Notes under the pieces: generated by a model
Seen by the model: the letters and a program-made list of their open reading frames with translations, nothing else
Told to the model about the DNA's origin: nothing
The model's database searches: none
Program-made: the position numbers and the translations under genes
In this document: one piece after another, positions 21,949 to 30,222 of the stretch
How positions within the stretch are numbered: the first letter of the stretch is position 1
Layout: each line of letters begins with the position of its first letter
NCBI GenBank assembly: GCA_022841625.1
Contig: JALHRD010000016.1
Coordinates: forward strand, 1-64,000
Length of the DNA stretch: 64,000 nt
Origin: Xanthobacteraceae bacterium
Lineage (GTDB): Bacteria; Pseudomonadota; Alphaproteobacteria; Rhizobiales; Xanthobacteraceae
Reading direction: 5' to 3'

Positions 21949-23496
21949 TCATTTGAACGCCGGAAAGAACGGCGTGTTGTCCATGATGTTGTGGGGTTTC
22001 ATGTCAAAGCCCGCCCACATGGTCACCGCCGCCCCGACGAATCGGGCCGGTTGGCCTTGCCGGCGGACAATCATGCCGTCTTCATCGCGCGCGATATGCA
22101 GCGAGGACGTCACCAGCCAGATCACGATATCCTCGTTGGCGATCGGTTCGTTGTTGGCATAGCGTTCGATGAATTGGAAACCGATCTCCTGCGGCTTGTA
22201 GCGCGTCACCCAGATGTCGCGGCGCATCCAACTTTCCATATGGCGGGCGGTGCCGCGATACATCGGCATGACCATGTAGCCGCTTGGTGAGCCGCGTCCA
22301 TTCTTGAGGTTGGCGGAAGCGACGTGCAGCGTGGTGAATTCCCGCGGATTGAACTCGATCGATCCCTCGCGATTGTTATTGAAGGGCTCGACAATGTCGC
22401 GCCACGTTGGCGCATTGGTGTTCTCGATGTGCCGCACCACGCTGACCGTGTTCTTCGCGCCATTGAGGTCGACATTCACCCGCCAGATGATGTTGTGCAT
22501 GTGCGCTTCGAACGGCTTCTCGGGCAGATTGGAGGCGGTCGCGCCGCCACGAAACTCGATCATGCCGTCGTCGTTGAAGGCATAGGACAGGATGTAGTTG
22601 TAATTGCCGGAGCCGAGCGTGCCCCACAATGTCATCTTGTGGCCGCGGTAAACGAGTTGATTCATCTTCCACAGCACGCCCTTCTCGGTAACTTCGCGGA
22701 TCACCGCGTTGTTACGGCCAATCACCTGGCCGCAGCGGCCGGCGTCGCGCTGGGACGCTGGGATCAGGCCGAACTCGCCGGCGCCGCCTTCGGATGGATG
22801 CGCGAGATCGAGATAGCGCGGCTCGCCCGACTGGTACGGCACGAAAATCTCCGACGGCCCGGCATCGGACAGCACCTTGATCCAATCCCGGTTAGGACCA
22901 GGCTTGAAGAACGCGCTGGTGATGAACAGGCCGCGATGCACGGCGTGGTCGAAGGTCACGAACCATGCGGTTTGCATCGATCCGCTCGGTGGAAACTGCT
23001 GGTAGACTGCGGTGCCGCCGGCAGCGGCGGTTGGCAACCCGCTCGGCAATGGCGAATGCGGTTCGCAACCGCCAACAAGCTGGGTTGGCTGCGGTTGGCC
23101 CGCTTCGGTGGGTTTGGGCGGTCCGCTGGCCGGTCCGGCGGTTGGGCCTTTCGGTGTCGGGGGACCACCGGGTCCAGCGGTCGGTCCTTTGGGAGAGGGC
23201 GGTCCGCCCGGGCCGGCACTCGGGGGTCCGCCAGGTCCGGGCGATGGTGGTGCGCCGGGGCCACCCAGGGGGCCGCCACTTTCCGCCGCCGGCGTTCCTG
23301 GCGCGCCAGCCGGCGAGGGCGGGCGCTGCATCATTGGCAGAGTAATGGTGCGGCTACCGTATTCGATGTCCGCCTGTGGCGCGGCTCGCTGTCGCGAATG
23401 GAGATGCGTGTCCAATTGCGCGAGCGCGACTGTCGGAAGCAGGCATCCCGTAACGACCAGTGCCGCCCGAAGGCGGCACGGTAAGCGAATCGTCAT
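21949..23496 (-). CDS. Exported copper amine oxidase catalytic domain with Gly/Pro-rich linker
   Basis: A 515-aa exported protein. The signal peptide ends near TVALAQ. Residues about 55-140 are a Gly/Pro-rich linker with the unit GPGGPP-PKGPTA twice. From about 165 the sequence follows the catalytic beta-sandwich of copper amine oxidases: a probable catalytic base Asp230 in RYLDLA, the TPQ-forming Tyr299 in GSGNYNY (family NY[DE]), copper ligands H332 and H334 in AHMHNIIWRV and H467 in SSLHIAR, and the end motif GFDMKPHNIMDNTPFF. The N2 and N3 domains expected before it are missing; the upstream gene encodes a plausible replacement. Predicted function is oxidative deamination of a primary amine in the periplasm, giving aldehyde, ammonia and hydrogen peroxide. 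Confidence 0.78.
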   Translation of the reverse strand: MTIRLPCRLRAALVVTGCLLPTVALAQLDTHLHSRQRAAPQADIEYGSRTITLPMMQRPPSPAGAPGTPAAESGGPLGGPGAPPSPGPGGPPSAGPGGPPSPKGPTAGPGGPPTPKGPTAGPASGPPKPTEAGQPQPTQLVGGCEPHSPLPSGLPTAAAGGTAVYQQFPPSGSMQTAWFVTFDHAVHRGLFITSAFFKPGPNRDWIKVLSDAGPSEIFVPYQSGEPRYLDLAHPSEGGAGEFGLIPASQRDAGRCGQVIGRNNAVIREVTEKGVLWKMNQLVYRGHKMTLWGTLGSGNYNYILSYAFNDDGMIEFRGGATASNLPEKPFEAHMHNIIWRVNVDLNGAKNTVSVVRHIENTNAPTWRDIVEPFNNNREGSIEFNPREFTTLHVASANLKNGRGSPSGYMVMPMYRGTARHMESWMRRDIWVTRYKPQEIGFQFIERYANNEPIANEDIVIWLVTSSLHIARDEDGMIVRRQGQPARFVGAAVTMWAGFDMKPHNIMDNTPFFPAFK

Positions 23497-23525
23497 GTTA
23501 CCCCCCTATTACAACGGACCGCGTC

Positions 23526-24182
23526 TTAAGGCGTCGGTCCGACAACCACTGTGGCGTCCGTGAGATTGATGGAAATGCGCGGCACCTCGGTGAGATAGCC
23601 CTCGGGCGTGCCGATCAAGACGTTCACCACGCGCTTGCCAAACATCGGATTGTTCTGATCGGGGGTGGAGGTCAGCAAAAAGTTGAACGTCTCGCGACCC
23701 TGCAACGGCTCGATCAGCCGGCGCACGCGCTCGTCGCGCATCAGCAGTTCGCGGGCGTATTGATGCTCGACATTGGTGAAGCGCGCGCCGCCATTCTGGA
23801 GGCGGTCTTCCTCAACCACCCGGCCGCTGTTGAGATCGACCAGCCGATTGATCGTGAGATTTCCCTCGTATTGGTAGGACGTAACGACCGCGAGCCGCTC
23901 GTTGACTTTGTCGACGCCAACGGCCTGCACATTGGTGACCACCACCCGGTTGGGCGAGTTGCGCGCGCTAACATTGTCGGGATGCAGGGCTGACGCATTG
24001 GAGATCGCGGCCTGCGGTTCAGCCAGCGCAATGGCGCGGGCATGTTCCGCCGGCGTCAGCGAGGATTGCGGAATCGAAAGCCCGGCTGCTGGATGATCTT
24101 GCGCACTAGCGCTCGCCAAAATGCCGAGCGTCAAGGCCAATCCGAGCGTGCCCGTGCGCAGTGATAAGGTCATTTTTCCCAT
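23526..24182 (-). CDS. Exported protein resembling the N2/N3 region of copper amine oxidases
   Basis: A 218-aa exported protein with a signal peptide ending near ASASAQ. SIPQSSLTPAEHARAIALAE resembles the N2 opening of copper amine oxidases ('HPLdpLTaaEi..a'). The segment NERLAVVTSYQYEGNLTINR, then LVDLNSGRVVEEDRLQ and HQYARELLMRDERVRRLIEP, resembles the N3 domain, where a strand 'VDL..G.V' is followed by a helix ending in 'dp.v...l'. Its gene ends 29 nt before the catalytic-domain gene. Together the two chains (218 + 515 aa) equal the size of one bacterial amine oxidase. Identity with N2/N3 is an inference from pattern and context. Confidence 0.6.
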   Translation of the reverse strand: MGKMTLSLRTGTLGLALTLGILASASAQDHPAAGLSIPQSSLTPAEHARAIALAEPQAAISNASALHPDNVSARNSPNRVVVTNVQAVGVDKVNERLAVVTSYQYEGNLTINRLVDLNSGRVVEEDRLQNGGARFTNVEHQYARELLMRDERVRRLIEPLQGRETFNFLLTSTPDQNNPMFGKRVVNVLIGTPEGYLTEVPRISINLTDATVVVGPTP

Positions 24183-24379
24183 CCTTCGAGACCGTGTTGT
24201 CCGATCCCCTTAGGTCGCCTGGAAACTAGCACAAACTGTGTCATTTTCGTTACAAGTTGGTAATTGGGTGGGCGTTTACCAAGTCATTCTAGGGCAAGAC
24301 TTGCTCCGATGGAATCGGCATTAATCGCCGATCGCAACCGTCCGGTCGCCGGCCAGATTACCAAGGTTTAATCGCAAAT

Positions 24380-24406
24380 GGGGCCCGGCAACAGGTGCCG
24401 AGCCCC
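24380..24406 (-). terminator. Probable terminator of ahcY
   Basis: An 11-bp stem with one mismatch, GGGGCCCGGCA against TGCCGAGCCCC, and a 5-nt loop lies 35 bp past the ahcY stop. On the minus strand it is followed by ATTTGCGATT, a weak T-rich tail. Confidence 0.6.
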
Positions 24407-24440
24407 AGGTGTGGCGATCATTTTTGAAGGCCATGCCGGC

Positions 24441-25862
24441 TCAATAACGGTACTGGTCGGTCTTGAACGGCCCGTCGGCCGGCACGCCGATATAGCTCGA
24501 CTGTTTGTCCGACATCCTGGTCAGCTTGGCGCCGATCTTGGCGAGGTGCAGCCGCGCGACCTTTTCGTCGAGGTGCTTGGGCAGCGTGTAGACCTCTTTC
24601 TTGTATTTGGTCGGATTGGTCCAGATCTCGATCTGCGCCAAGGTTTGGTTAGTGAACGAGGACGACATCACGAAGCTCGGATGGCCCATGGCATTGCCAA
24701 GGTTCACCAGCCGGCCCTCCGACAACAGGATGATCCGCTTGCCGTCGGGAAATTGGATTTCATCGACCTGCGGCTTGATGTTGTTCCACTTCAGATTGCG
24801 CAGGCCGTTGACCTGGATCTCGGAATCGAAGTGGCCGATATTGCAGACAATGGCACGGTCTTTCATTTTTCGCATGTGCTCGACGGTGATGACGTCGACA
24901 TTGCCGGTCGCGGTGCAGAAAATGTCGGCGCGCGGCGCGGCGTCCTCCATGGTGACGACCTCGTAGCCTTCCATGGCGGCTTGCAGCGCGCAGATCGGAT
25001 CGATCTCCGACACGAGCACGCGGCATCCGGCCTGGCGTAGCGACGCCGCCGAGCCTTTGCCGACATCGCCGAAGCCCGCGACCATTGCCACCTTGCCGGC
25101 CATCATCACGTCGGTGCCGCGGCGGATGCCGTCGACCAGCGATTCGCGGCAGCCATAGAGATTGTCGAATTTCGATTTTGTCACGCTGTCATTGACGTTG
25201 ATCGCCGGCCACAACAGCGTGCCCTTCTTTTGCATTTCGTAAAGGCGGTGTACCCCGGTGGTGGTTTCCTCAGTGACGCCGCGGATGTTTTCGGCGTTCT
25301 TCTTGTACCAGTCGGGCTGTTCCTTCAGCCGCTTCTTGATCGCGGCAAACAGAACCTCTTCTTCCTCATTGGTCGGATGATCGAGCGCCGCCGGGTTCTT
25401 GCCGGCCTCAAGCCCAAGATGGATCAGCAGCGTGGCGTCGCCGCCGTCGTCCAGGATCATGTTGGGCGTGCCGCCATCCGACCAATCGAAAATGCGATGG
25501 GTGTAGTCCCAATACTCGACCAGGCTCTCGCCCTTGACCGCAAACACCGGCGTGCCGACAGCCGCGATCGCCGCGGCAGCGTGGTCCTGGGTCGAATAGA
25601 TGTTGCACGAGGCCCACCGCACGTCGGCGCCGAGCGCCGTCAGCGTCTCGATCAGCACCGCGGTCTGAATGGTCATGTGCAGCGAACCGGCAATGCGCGC
25701 GCCGCGCAGGGATTGCAGCGGGCCGTATTCCTCCCGCGTTGCCATCAGGCCGGGCATCTCGGTCTCGGCGATGGAGATTTCCTTGCGCCCCCACTCGGCG
25801 AGGCCGATATCTTTGACGACATAGTCGGAACTGGCGGTCTTGGTCTTGGCGGACGCGGTCAT
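24441..25862 (-). CDS. ahcY: S-adenosylhomocysteine hydrolase
   Basis: A 473-aa NAD-dependent cytosolic enzyme that splits S-adenosylhomocysteine into adenosine and homocysteine, clearing the product of methylation. It has the NAD-binding loop [20 protein letters not shown], and substrate-site blocks [32 protein letters not shown] and [14 protein letters not shown]. The C-terminus KTDQYRY is the conserved Lys/Tyr tail that reaches the neighbouring subunit's NAD. The family insertion typical of bacterial forms (about 40 aa) is present. The gene follows HPr on the same strand but has its own upstream region with a palindrome at 25950-25971. Confidence 0.97.
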   Translation of the reverse strand: MTASAKTKTASSDYVVKDIGLAEWGRKEISIAETEMPGLMATREEYGPLQSLRGARIAGSLHMTIQTAVLIETLTALGADVRWASCNIYSTQDHAAAAIAAVGTPVFAVKGESLVEYWDYTHRIFDWSDGGTPNMILDDGGDATLLIHLGLEAGKNPAALDHPTNEEEEVLFAAIKKRLKEQPDWYKKNAENIRGVTEETTTGVHRLYEMQKKGTLLWPAINVNDSVTKSKFDNLYGCRESLVDGIRRGTDVMMAGKVAMVAGFGDVGKGSAASLRQAGCRVLVSEIDPICALQAAMEGYEVVTMEDAAPRADIFCTATGNVDVITVEHMRKMKDRAIVCNIGHFDSEIQVNGLRNLKWNNIKPQVDEIQFPDGKRIILLSEGRLVNLGNAMGHPSFVMSSSFTNQTLAQIEIWTNPTKYKKEVYTLPKHLDEKVARLHLAKIGAKLTRMSDKQSSYIGVPADGPFKTDQYRY

Positions 25863-25949
25863 GACAATCCTTGATTGATGCGGTTTTGGAACGGGGAAAG
25901 CGCGCGGTTGGTCGCCCCTATAGCAGGCGATTGTTACCGATTCAATAAA

Positions 25950-25971
25950 GACATAAAGATTTCTTTATATC
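25950..25971 (-). promoter_or_regulatory. Palindromic operator candidate for ahcY (SahR-type)
   Basis: GACATAAAGA and TCTTTATATC form a 9-of-10 matching inverted repeat with a 2-bp spacer, about 90-110 bp before the ahcY start. SahR, an ArsR-family repressor responsive to S-adenosylhomocysteine, is known to control ahcY and methionine genes in Proteobacteria through AT-rich palindromes. The resemblance to alphaproteobacterial sites is from memory and unverified. Confidence 0.45.
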
Positions 25972-25993
25972 GAATGTGAAGCGGGCGCGATGT

Positions 25994-26323
25994 CTATTCG
26001 TCCTCGGAAAATCGGCCGCTGACCAGGGCGGCAAGCGCGGCGATCACGGCTTCGGCCTGCGGGCCGCTGGCTTCGACGGTGATCGAGGTGCCGCAGCCGG
26101 CGGCCAGCATCATCAATCCCATGATCGAATTGCCGCCGACGGTTTCCGAACCGCGGGTGACCTTCACCTCGGCGTCGAATTGATCGACGGTTTGCGCGAA
26201 TTTCGCGGATGCGCGGGCGTGCAGCCCCTTTTTGTTGCAAATATCGAGCACGCGCACGATTGGCGCGGCGCCGCCATCGCCGTTCGCATGATCGCTGCTT
26301 TGCGGAGGCTCCGATTCGCTCAT
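25994..26323 (-). CDS. ptsH: HPr phosphocarrier of the regulatory PTS
   Basis: A 109-aa phosphocarrier. The active His35 lies in NKKGLHARASAKFAQ. The regulatory serine expected as HprK target is Ser66 in GGNSIMGLMML. About 18 extra polar residues precede the HPr fold (MSESEPPQSSDHANGDGG), longer than the usual 85-90 aa. The ATG overlaps the EIIA stop by one base pair more than the shared ATGA (4 nt in all). In alphaproteobacteria lacking sugar-transporting PTS, HPr passes phosphate from PtsP to EIIA-type proteins for regulation. No EI gene is present in this window. Confidence 0.93.
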   Translation of the reverse strand: MSESEPPQSSDHANGDGGAAPIVRVLDICNKKGLHARASAKFAQTVDQFDAEVKVTRGSETVGGNSIMGLMMLAAGCGTSITVEASGPQAEAVIAALAALVSGRFSEDE

Positions 26324-26721
26324 TTGCCGGCCAGCACGCGGCTGGCGATGGTGACGTATTTGCGGCCGGCATCCTGAGCGGCCGCCACCGCGTCTTGCAG
26401 CGGGCACTCTTCGCGAATTTTTGCGAGTTTGACCAGCATCGGAAGATTGATGCCGGCCAGCACCTCGACATTCGGACGGCCCATGACCGAAATCGCAAGG
26501 TTGGAAGGGGTGCCGCCAAACATGTCGGTGAGAATAGCCACGCCATCGCCAGTATCGACGCGCTTGACCGCTTCGATAATGTCGCTGCGGCGCTGCTCGA
26601 CGTTGTCGTCGGGACCGATCATGACCGCTTCGATCTGCGATTGTGGACCAACGACGTGTTCCAGTGCGGAGCGAAACTCGACGGCGAGCCGCCCATGCGT
26701 AACCAGAACGATACCGATCAT
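26320..26721 (-). CDS. PTS EIIA component, mannose/fructose family, regulatory
   Basis: A 133-aa EIIA of the mannose family. It starts MIGIVLVTHGRLAVEFRSAL with the phosphorylatable His9 in THG. The loop VAILTDMFGGTPSNLAI is the hallmark of this family. GGAG precedes the ATG; the 21 residues upstream in the same frame are not family-like. No EIIB, EIIC or EIID gene is nearby, so the protein should be regulatory rather than part of a sugar transporter. It sits between hprK (126 nt upstream) and HPr (overlapping ATGA), the usual order in Hyphomicrobiales. Confidence 0.92.
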   Translation of the reverse strand: MIGIVLVTHGRLAVEFRSALEHVVGPQSQIEAVMIGPDDNVEQRRSDIIEAVKRVDTGDGVAILTDMFGGTPSNLAISVMGRPNVEVLAGINLPMLVKLAKIREECPLQDAVAAAQDAGRKYVTIASRVLAGK

Positions 26722-26847
26722 AAGGAACTCCTCGCGGGCGCGAGGGATGCACCGCACGAAAGGGCCATCATCTTGACCATCCAAGGCCCCTGCGCAAGAG
26801 CCTGCATATTGAATTTTGTTGGTATTGCATGGTGGTAGGGCAGCTCT

Positions 26848-27300
26848 CTATGCGGCCTCGGACCTTAGGATAGCAAGCACCGCCAGCAAGGCGTCCACCC
26901 CGGCTGCGACCGGGAGTCGCGGCAGGCGCACGCCGTCGATCTCGGCCATTTGGGCAGCGGCCGCCGGCATTCGTGCGCCATCCGCTGCGTCGAGGTCGAC
27001 GACCAGCCCGGCAACCGCGACCGCCTCGAACGGAACCCGCCGCACTCCGACGCCGCGCAACTCAATGAGCCCGGCCAGCGCCATCGGCGGGCGCAGCAGC
27101 AACCGGCCGTGGCTGGCGGTTAACGTGGTGCGGTCGTCGGACACCAGGCGGGCAAACGGAATAAGGCCGGTGGCTGCGGCATCGATCAGCGCCAGCGCCA
27201 GGCGCGACTTGCCGCTGCCGGAGCGCCCCCGGATCAGTGTGGCGCGGCTGCCGGTCAACACCGCCGAGGCGTGCACCGTTGTCGTAGCGGCCTCCGTCAC
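26848..27300 (-). CDS. hprK: HPr kinase/phosphorylase, short alphaproteobacterial form
   Basis: A 150-aa kinase that phosphorylates HPr on serine and reverses the reaction. The GTG start overlaps the chvG stop by four bases (GTGA), which decides it over an upstream in-frame start. Walker A is RGRSGSGKSRLALALID at about residues 24-40, followed by VSDDRTTL and a central RGVGVRRVP loop. Firmicute HprK is about 310 aa; this form lacks the N-terminal domain, as in other alphaproteobacteria. Coupled translation with chvG links envelope signalling to PTS regulation. Confidence 0.92.
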   Translation of the reverse strand: MTEAATTTVHASAVLTGSRATLIRGRSGSGKSRLALALIDAAATGLIPFARLVSDDRTTLTASHGRLLLRPPMALAGLIELRGVGVRRVPFEAVAVAGLVVDLDAADGARMPAAAAQMAEIDGVRLPRLPVAAGVDALLAVLAILRSEAA

Positions 27301-29138
27301 TTCGCCGGCAGGCGCACGATGAATCGTGCGCCGAGCACAGCCGGCGGTTGATTGAGGCTTGCGACGCCCATGCGATTTTCGGCCCACATGCGACCCGCAT
27401 GCGCTTCGACAATCTGCTTGGAGATGGAAAGTCCGAGGCCCGAATTCTGGCCGAATCCTTGTTGTGGCCGATCAGTGTAGAAGCGTTCGAAGATTTTCTC
27501 CATCGCGTCCGGCGCGATGCCGGGGCCGTCGTCATCGACAATGATCTCGACATGGCTTTTCAGACGACGACAGGTGACCCGCACCGTGCCGCTGGGCGGG
27601 GAGAACGACCGGGCATTGTCGATGAGATTGTTGATCACCTGGCCAAGACGCGAGTCGTGACCGGGCACCGTAAAGGCTGGTGCGCCACCGCCTTCGAAAC
27701 TGACGGTGACCTTCGCGCTTTCGTCGCGCCGTACTTCGTTGGCGGTGTTCGTCACGGTGGTGAGCAGTTTGACCAGATCAACCGGGCTTGCTTCCTGGCG
27801 CTGCATTTCAGCTTCCAGGCGGCTGGCGTCGGAAATGTCGGTAATCAGCCGATCCAGGCGCTTGACGTCATGTTGGATGACCGCCAGCAGCCGGCCGCGG
27901 CTCTCATCGGTCTTGGCCAGCGGCAGCGTCTCGACCGCGGAGCGCAGCGAGGTCAGTGGATTCTTCAATTCGTGGGCGACATCGGCGGCAAAACTTTCGA
28001 TCGCCTCGATGCGGCTGTAAAGCGCATTGGTCATCTCGCGCAGCGATCCCGACAAATGTCCGATCTCGTCACGCCGCCGCGTGAAGTCCGGGATCTCGAC
28101 GCGCGTCTTGATCCGCCGCCGGACGATTTCGGCGGATTCCGCAAGCTGTCGAATGGGTCCTGCGATCGCGCCGGCGAGCAGGAACGACAATACAATCATC
28201 ACGCCGGCCGCCACCAGAAACACCCGCAGAATTGCGAACCGCTCGGCGGTGACCATGTCGTCGATTTCGGCGCCCTGGGTCGAGAGCATCAGCGCGCCAC
28301 GCACGGCGCGGAAGCGGGTCACCGGCACGGCGACGGAAACGATCACCTCGGCGCGCTCATTGATGCGCACCATGCTCGACTTGGTGCCGTTCAGGGCATG
28401 GGCGACCTCCTCGTAAGCCTTGCCGTTGGCCGCGCCGAACTCGCGGTAGGTCGGCAAGTCGCCGCGCGTGAGCCATCGGCGCAGCGCCATGAGTCGCCGC
28501 TCGATATAGCTGGACTGTGCCGATTCCGGCGGCGGCAAGTCAAAACGCAGGACGTCGTAAAGCGCGACGCTGTCCAGGATGAACGTGCCGTCGCGTTCGT
28601 AAATGCGTGCGCGCGTGTTGGTCGGCGAAACCAATTGCTGCAGGATCGGCGCGATGCGCACCGGATTGATCGGAAAATCGAGTCCGGGGTTGCCGGTCTC
28701 CGATGGATCGTAGCGTTCCCCGAGTTGCAATTCGAGCAGGCGCTGCGGATCGATGATGGCACCATCGGGGTCCGCCGTGCTGGATGCGGCGACGGCGTTG
28801 GCGATGATCTCGCCTTGGATCATCAGGCTTTGGACGCGCGCGTCAATGAGGCCGGCGCGGAATTGTGAGAGGTAGAGAATGCCGACCACCATCACGACCA
28901 GGCCAGCGACATTGAGCACGATGATCCGCCGCGTCAGGCTGGATAGACTCAAATTCGCAACGAAATGCCAACTGGTGGCGGCGAGGCCGGTCGTGGGGAG
29001 CTGTTCCGCACGGGCCTGATCGTCGCGTCCTGGGCCTGGGTTCGGCGCCTCGGCCTGCGTGCGTAGCTTTTCGGGGGTTCGGTTAAGCACGTTCGATCTG
29101 CTGGCTAACGTTTCGAATCCGCGGGTCCCGCGACGCAC
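27297..29138 (-). CDS. chvG: ChvG/ExoS-type sensor histidine kinase
   Basis: A membrane histidine kinase of up to 613 aa that phosphorylates ChvI; in rhizobia and Agrobacterium the pair responds to acidity and envelope state and is held off by ExoR. TM1 is about residues 72-90 and TM2 about 302-326, with a periplasmic domain of about 210 residues between. HAMP follows, then the H-box FAADVAHELKNPLTSLRS with His389, N-box INNLIDNARSFS, G1 DDDGPGI and G2 GLGLSISKQIVEAH. The start is uncertain: GTGs at 29138 and 29090 are both possible and neither has a good ribosome binding site. A 180-bp gap separates it from chvI. Confidence 0.93.
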   Translation of the reverse strand: MRRGTRGFETLASRSNVLNRTPEKLRTQAEAPNPGPGRDDQARAEQLPTTGLAATSWHFVANLSLSSLTRRIIVLNVAGLVVMVVGILYLSQFRAGLIDARVQSLMIQGEIIANAVAASSTADPDGAIIDPQRLLELQLGERYDPSETGNPGLDFPINPVRIAPILQQLVSPTNTRARIYERDGTFILDSVALYDVLRFDLPPPESAQSSYIERRLMALRRWLTRGDLPTYREFGAANGKAYEEVAHALNGTKSSMVRINERAEVIVSVAVPVTRFRAVRGALMLSTQGAEIDDMVTAERFAILRVFLVAAGVMIVLSFLLAGAIAGPIRQLAESAEIVRRRIKTRVEIPDFTRRRDEIGHLSGSLREMTNALYSRIEAIESFAADVAHELKNPLTSLRSAVETLPLAKTDESRGRLLAVIQHDVKRLDRLITDISDASRLEAEMQRQEASPVDLVKLLTTVTNTANEVRRDESAKVTVSFEGGGAPAFTVPGHDSRLGQVINNLIDNARSFSPPSGTVRVTCRRLKSHVEIIVDDDGPGIAPDAMEKIFERFYTDRPQQGFGQNSGLGLSISKQIVEAHAGRMWAENRMGVASLNQPPAVLGARFIVRLPAK

Positions 29139-29319
29139 ATGTCTCGATGAACCTCGGCTTCAAATGAATAGCAGTAAGTATAGCTTTCCCGCGTGACCGC
29201 GGTCAGAAATTTGCGCTCTGGCCGGCCACAACTTTTCAAGCCGCCGCGCAAACTGGCGCGGTTCGCCGGCGTTACCGGAGCGGAGATAGTCCCAGCAGGA
29301 GCCGCGGGCGACGGTCGCC

Positions 29320-30018
29320 TCACATCTCCTTGAAGCGATAGCCGACGCCGTACAGCGTTTCGATCATGTCGAATTCCTGGTCAGCCAGCTTGAACTTCTT
29401 GCGCAGCCGCTTGATGTGGCTGTCGATGGTGCGATCGTCGACATAAACTTGATCGTCATAGGCGGCGTCCATCAGCGCATTGCGGCTCTTCACCACGCCG
29501 GGTCGTGTCGCCAACGCCTGCAAAATCAGGAACTCGGTCACCGTCAGCGTCACCGGGTCGTTCTTCCAGGTGCAGGTATGTCGCTCGGGGTCCATCCGGA
29601 GGTGGCCGCGCTCAAGTGCGCGGGCGTCGACTTCCTTCGGGGTCGTGCCGTCCTTGGGCGACGCACGCCGCAACACCGCCTTGACCCGCTCGACCAGCAG
29701 CCGCTGCGAAAATGGCTTCCGGATGAAGTCGTCGGCGCCCATCTTGAGCCCGAACAATTCGTCGATCTCCTCATCCTTGGAGGTGAGGAAAATCACCGGC
29801 ATATCCGACTTCTGCCGCAGGCGGCGGAGTGTCTCCATGCCGTCCATGCGCGGCATCTTGATGTCGAGGATCGCGAGATCCGGCGGCGAGGACTTGAACC
29901 CGTCCAAGGCCGACGCGCCATCGGTATAGGTCATGATCCGGTAGCCCTCGGCCTCGAGCGCGATGGATACCGATGTCAGGATGTTGCGGTCGTCGTCGAC
30001 AAGAGCGATTGTAGGCAT
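29320..30018 (-). CDS. chvI: ChvI-type response regulator
   Basis: A 232-aa OmpR-family regulator. The receiver domain begins [20 protein letters not shown]; the phospho-acceptor is Asp52 in LAILDIKMP, and Lys101 lies in RKPFSQ. The C-terminal winged helix shows [34 protein letters not shown] and [20 protein letters not shown] precedes the chosen ATG; eight further codons upstream are open but unsupported. It is the cognate regulator of ChvG downstream. pckA and the HugZ gene lie on the opposite strand beyond it, as part of a block common in Hyphomicrobiales. Confidence 0.96.
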   Translation of the reverse strand: MPTIALVDDDRNILTSVSIALEAEGYRIMTYTDGASALDGFKSSPPDLAILDIKMPRMDGMETLRRLRQKSDMPVIFLTSKDEEIDELFGLKMGADDFIRKPFSQRLLVERVKAVLRRASPKDGTTPKEVDARALERGHLRMDPERHTCTWKNDPVTLTVTEFLILQALATRPGVVKSRNALMDAAYDDQVYVDDRTIDSHIKRLRKKFKLADQEFDMIETLYGVGYRFKEM

Positions 30019-30222
30019 GAGCCTCTTTTCGGTAACGGTCATTCTTCAAATAAGGCAGCCCGTAAAGCTAGGCCAAAATGTGACTATTCCTGGTCAAAGC
30101 CGTGATTCATCAAAGCTTTATAACCATACTCGGTGCGCCGGCACAAAGCCATATCGGCCTGCCGCTGCGCCAATGACGTTCCATCGTCGGTAATAGAATA
30201 CCCCCGGGGCGAAGGCAAGTCG

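Noticed and set aside
22324-23484. 386-codon frame opposite the amine-oxidase gene
   Set aside because: Its Trp/Arg/Gly-rich C-terminus is the reverse reading of the Gly/Pro-rich linker, and the catalytic residues on the minus strand show which frame is coding.
21949-23496. Amine oxidase gene as a 5'-truncated pseudogene
   Set aside because: It has its own signal peptide, an intact frame to the family C-terminus and all catalytic residues, so truncation by decay is less likely than gene fission.
25863-25993. SAM or SAH riboswitch before ahcY
   Set aside because: The region is AT-rich around one palindrome and lacks the conserved GC-rich pseudoknot pattern; an operator explains it better.
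29105-29323. 72-codon frame between chvI and chvG
   Set aside because: No ribosome binding site or motif; it bridges the gap by chance and overlaps both neighbours.
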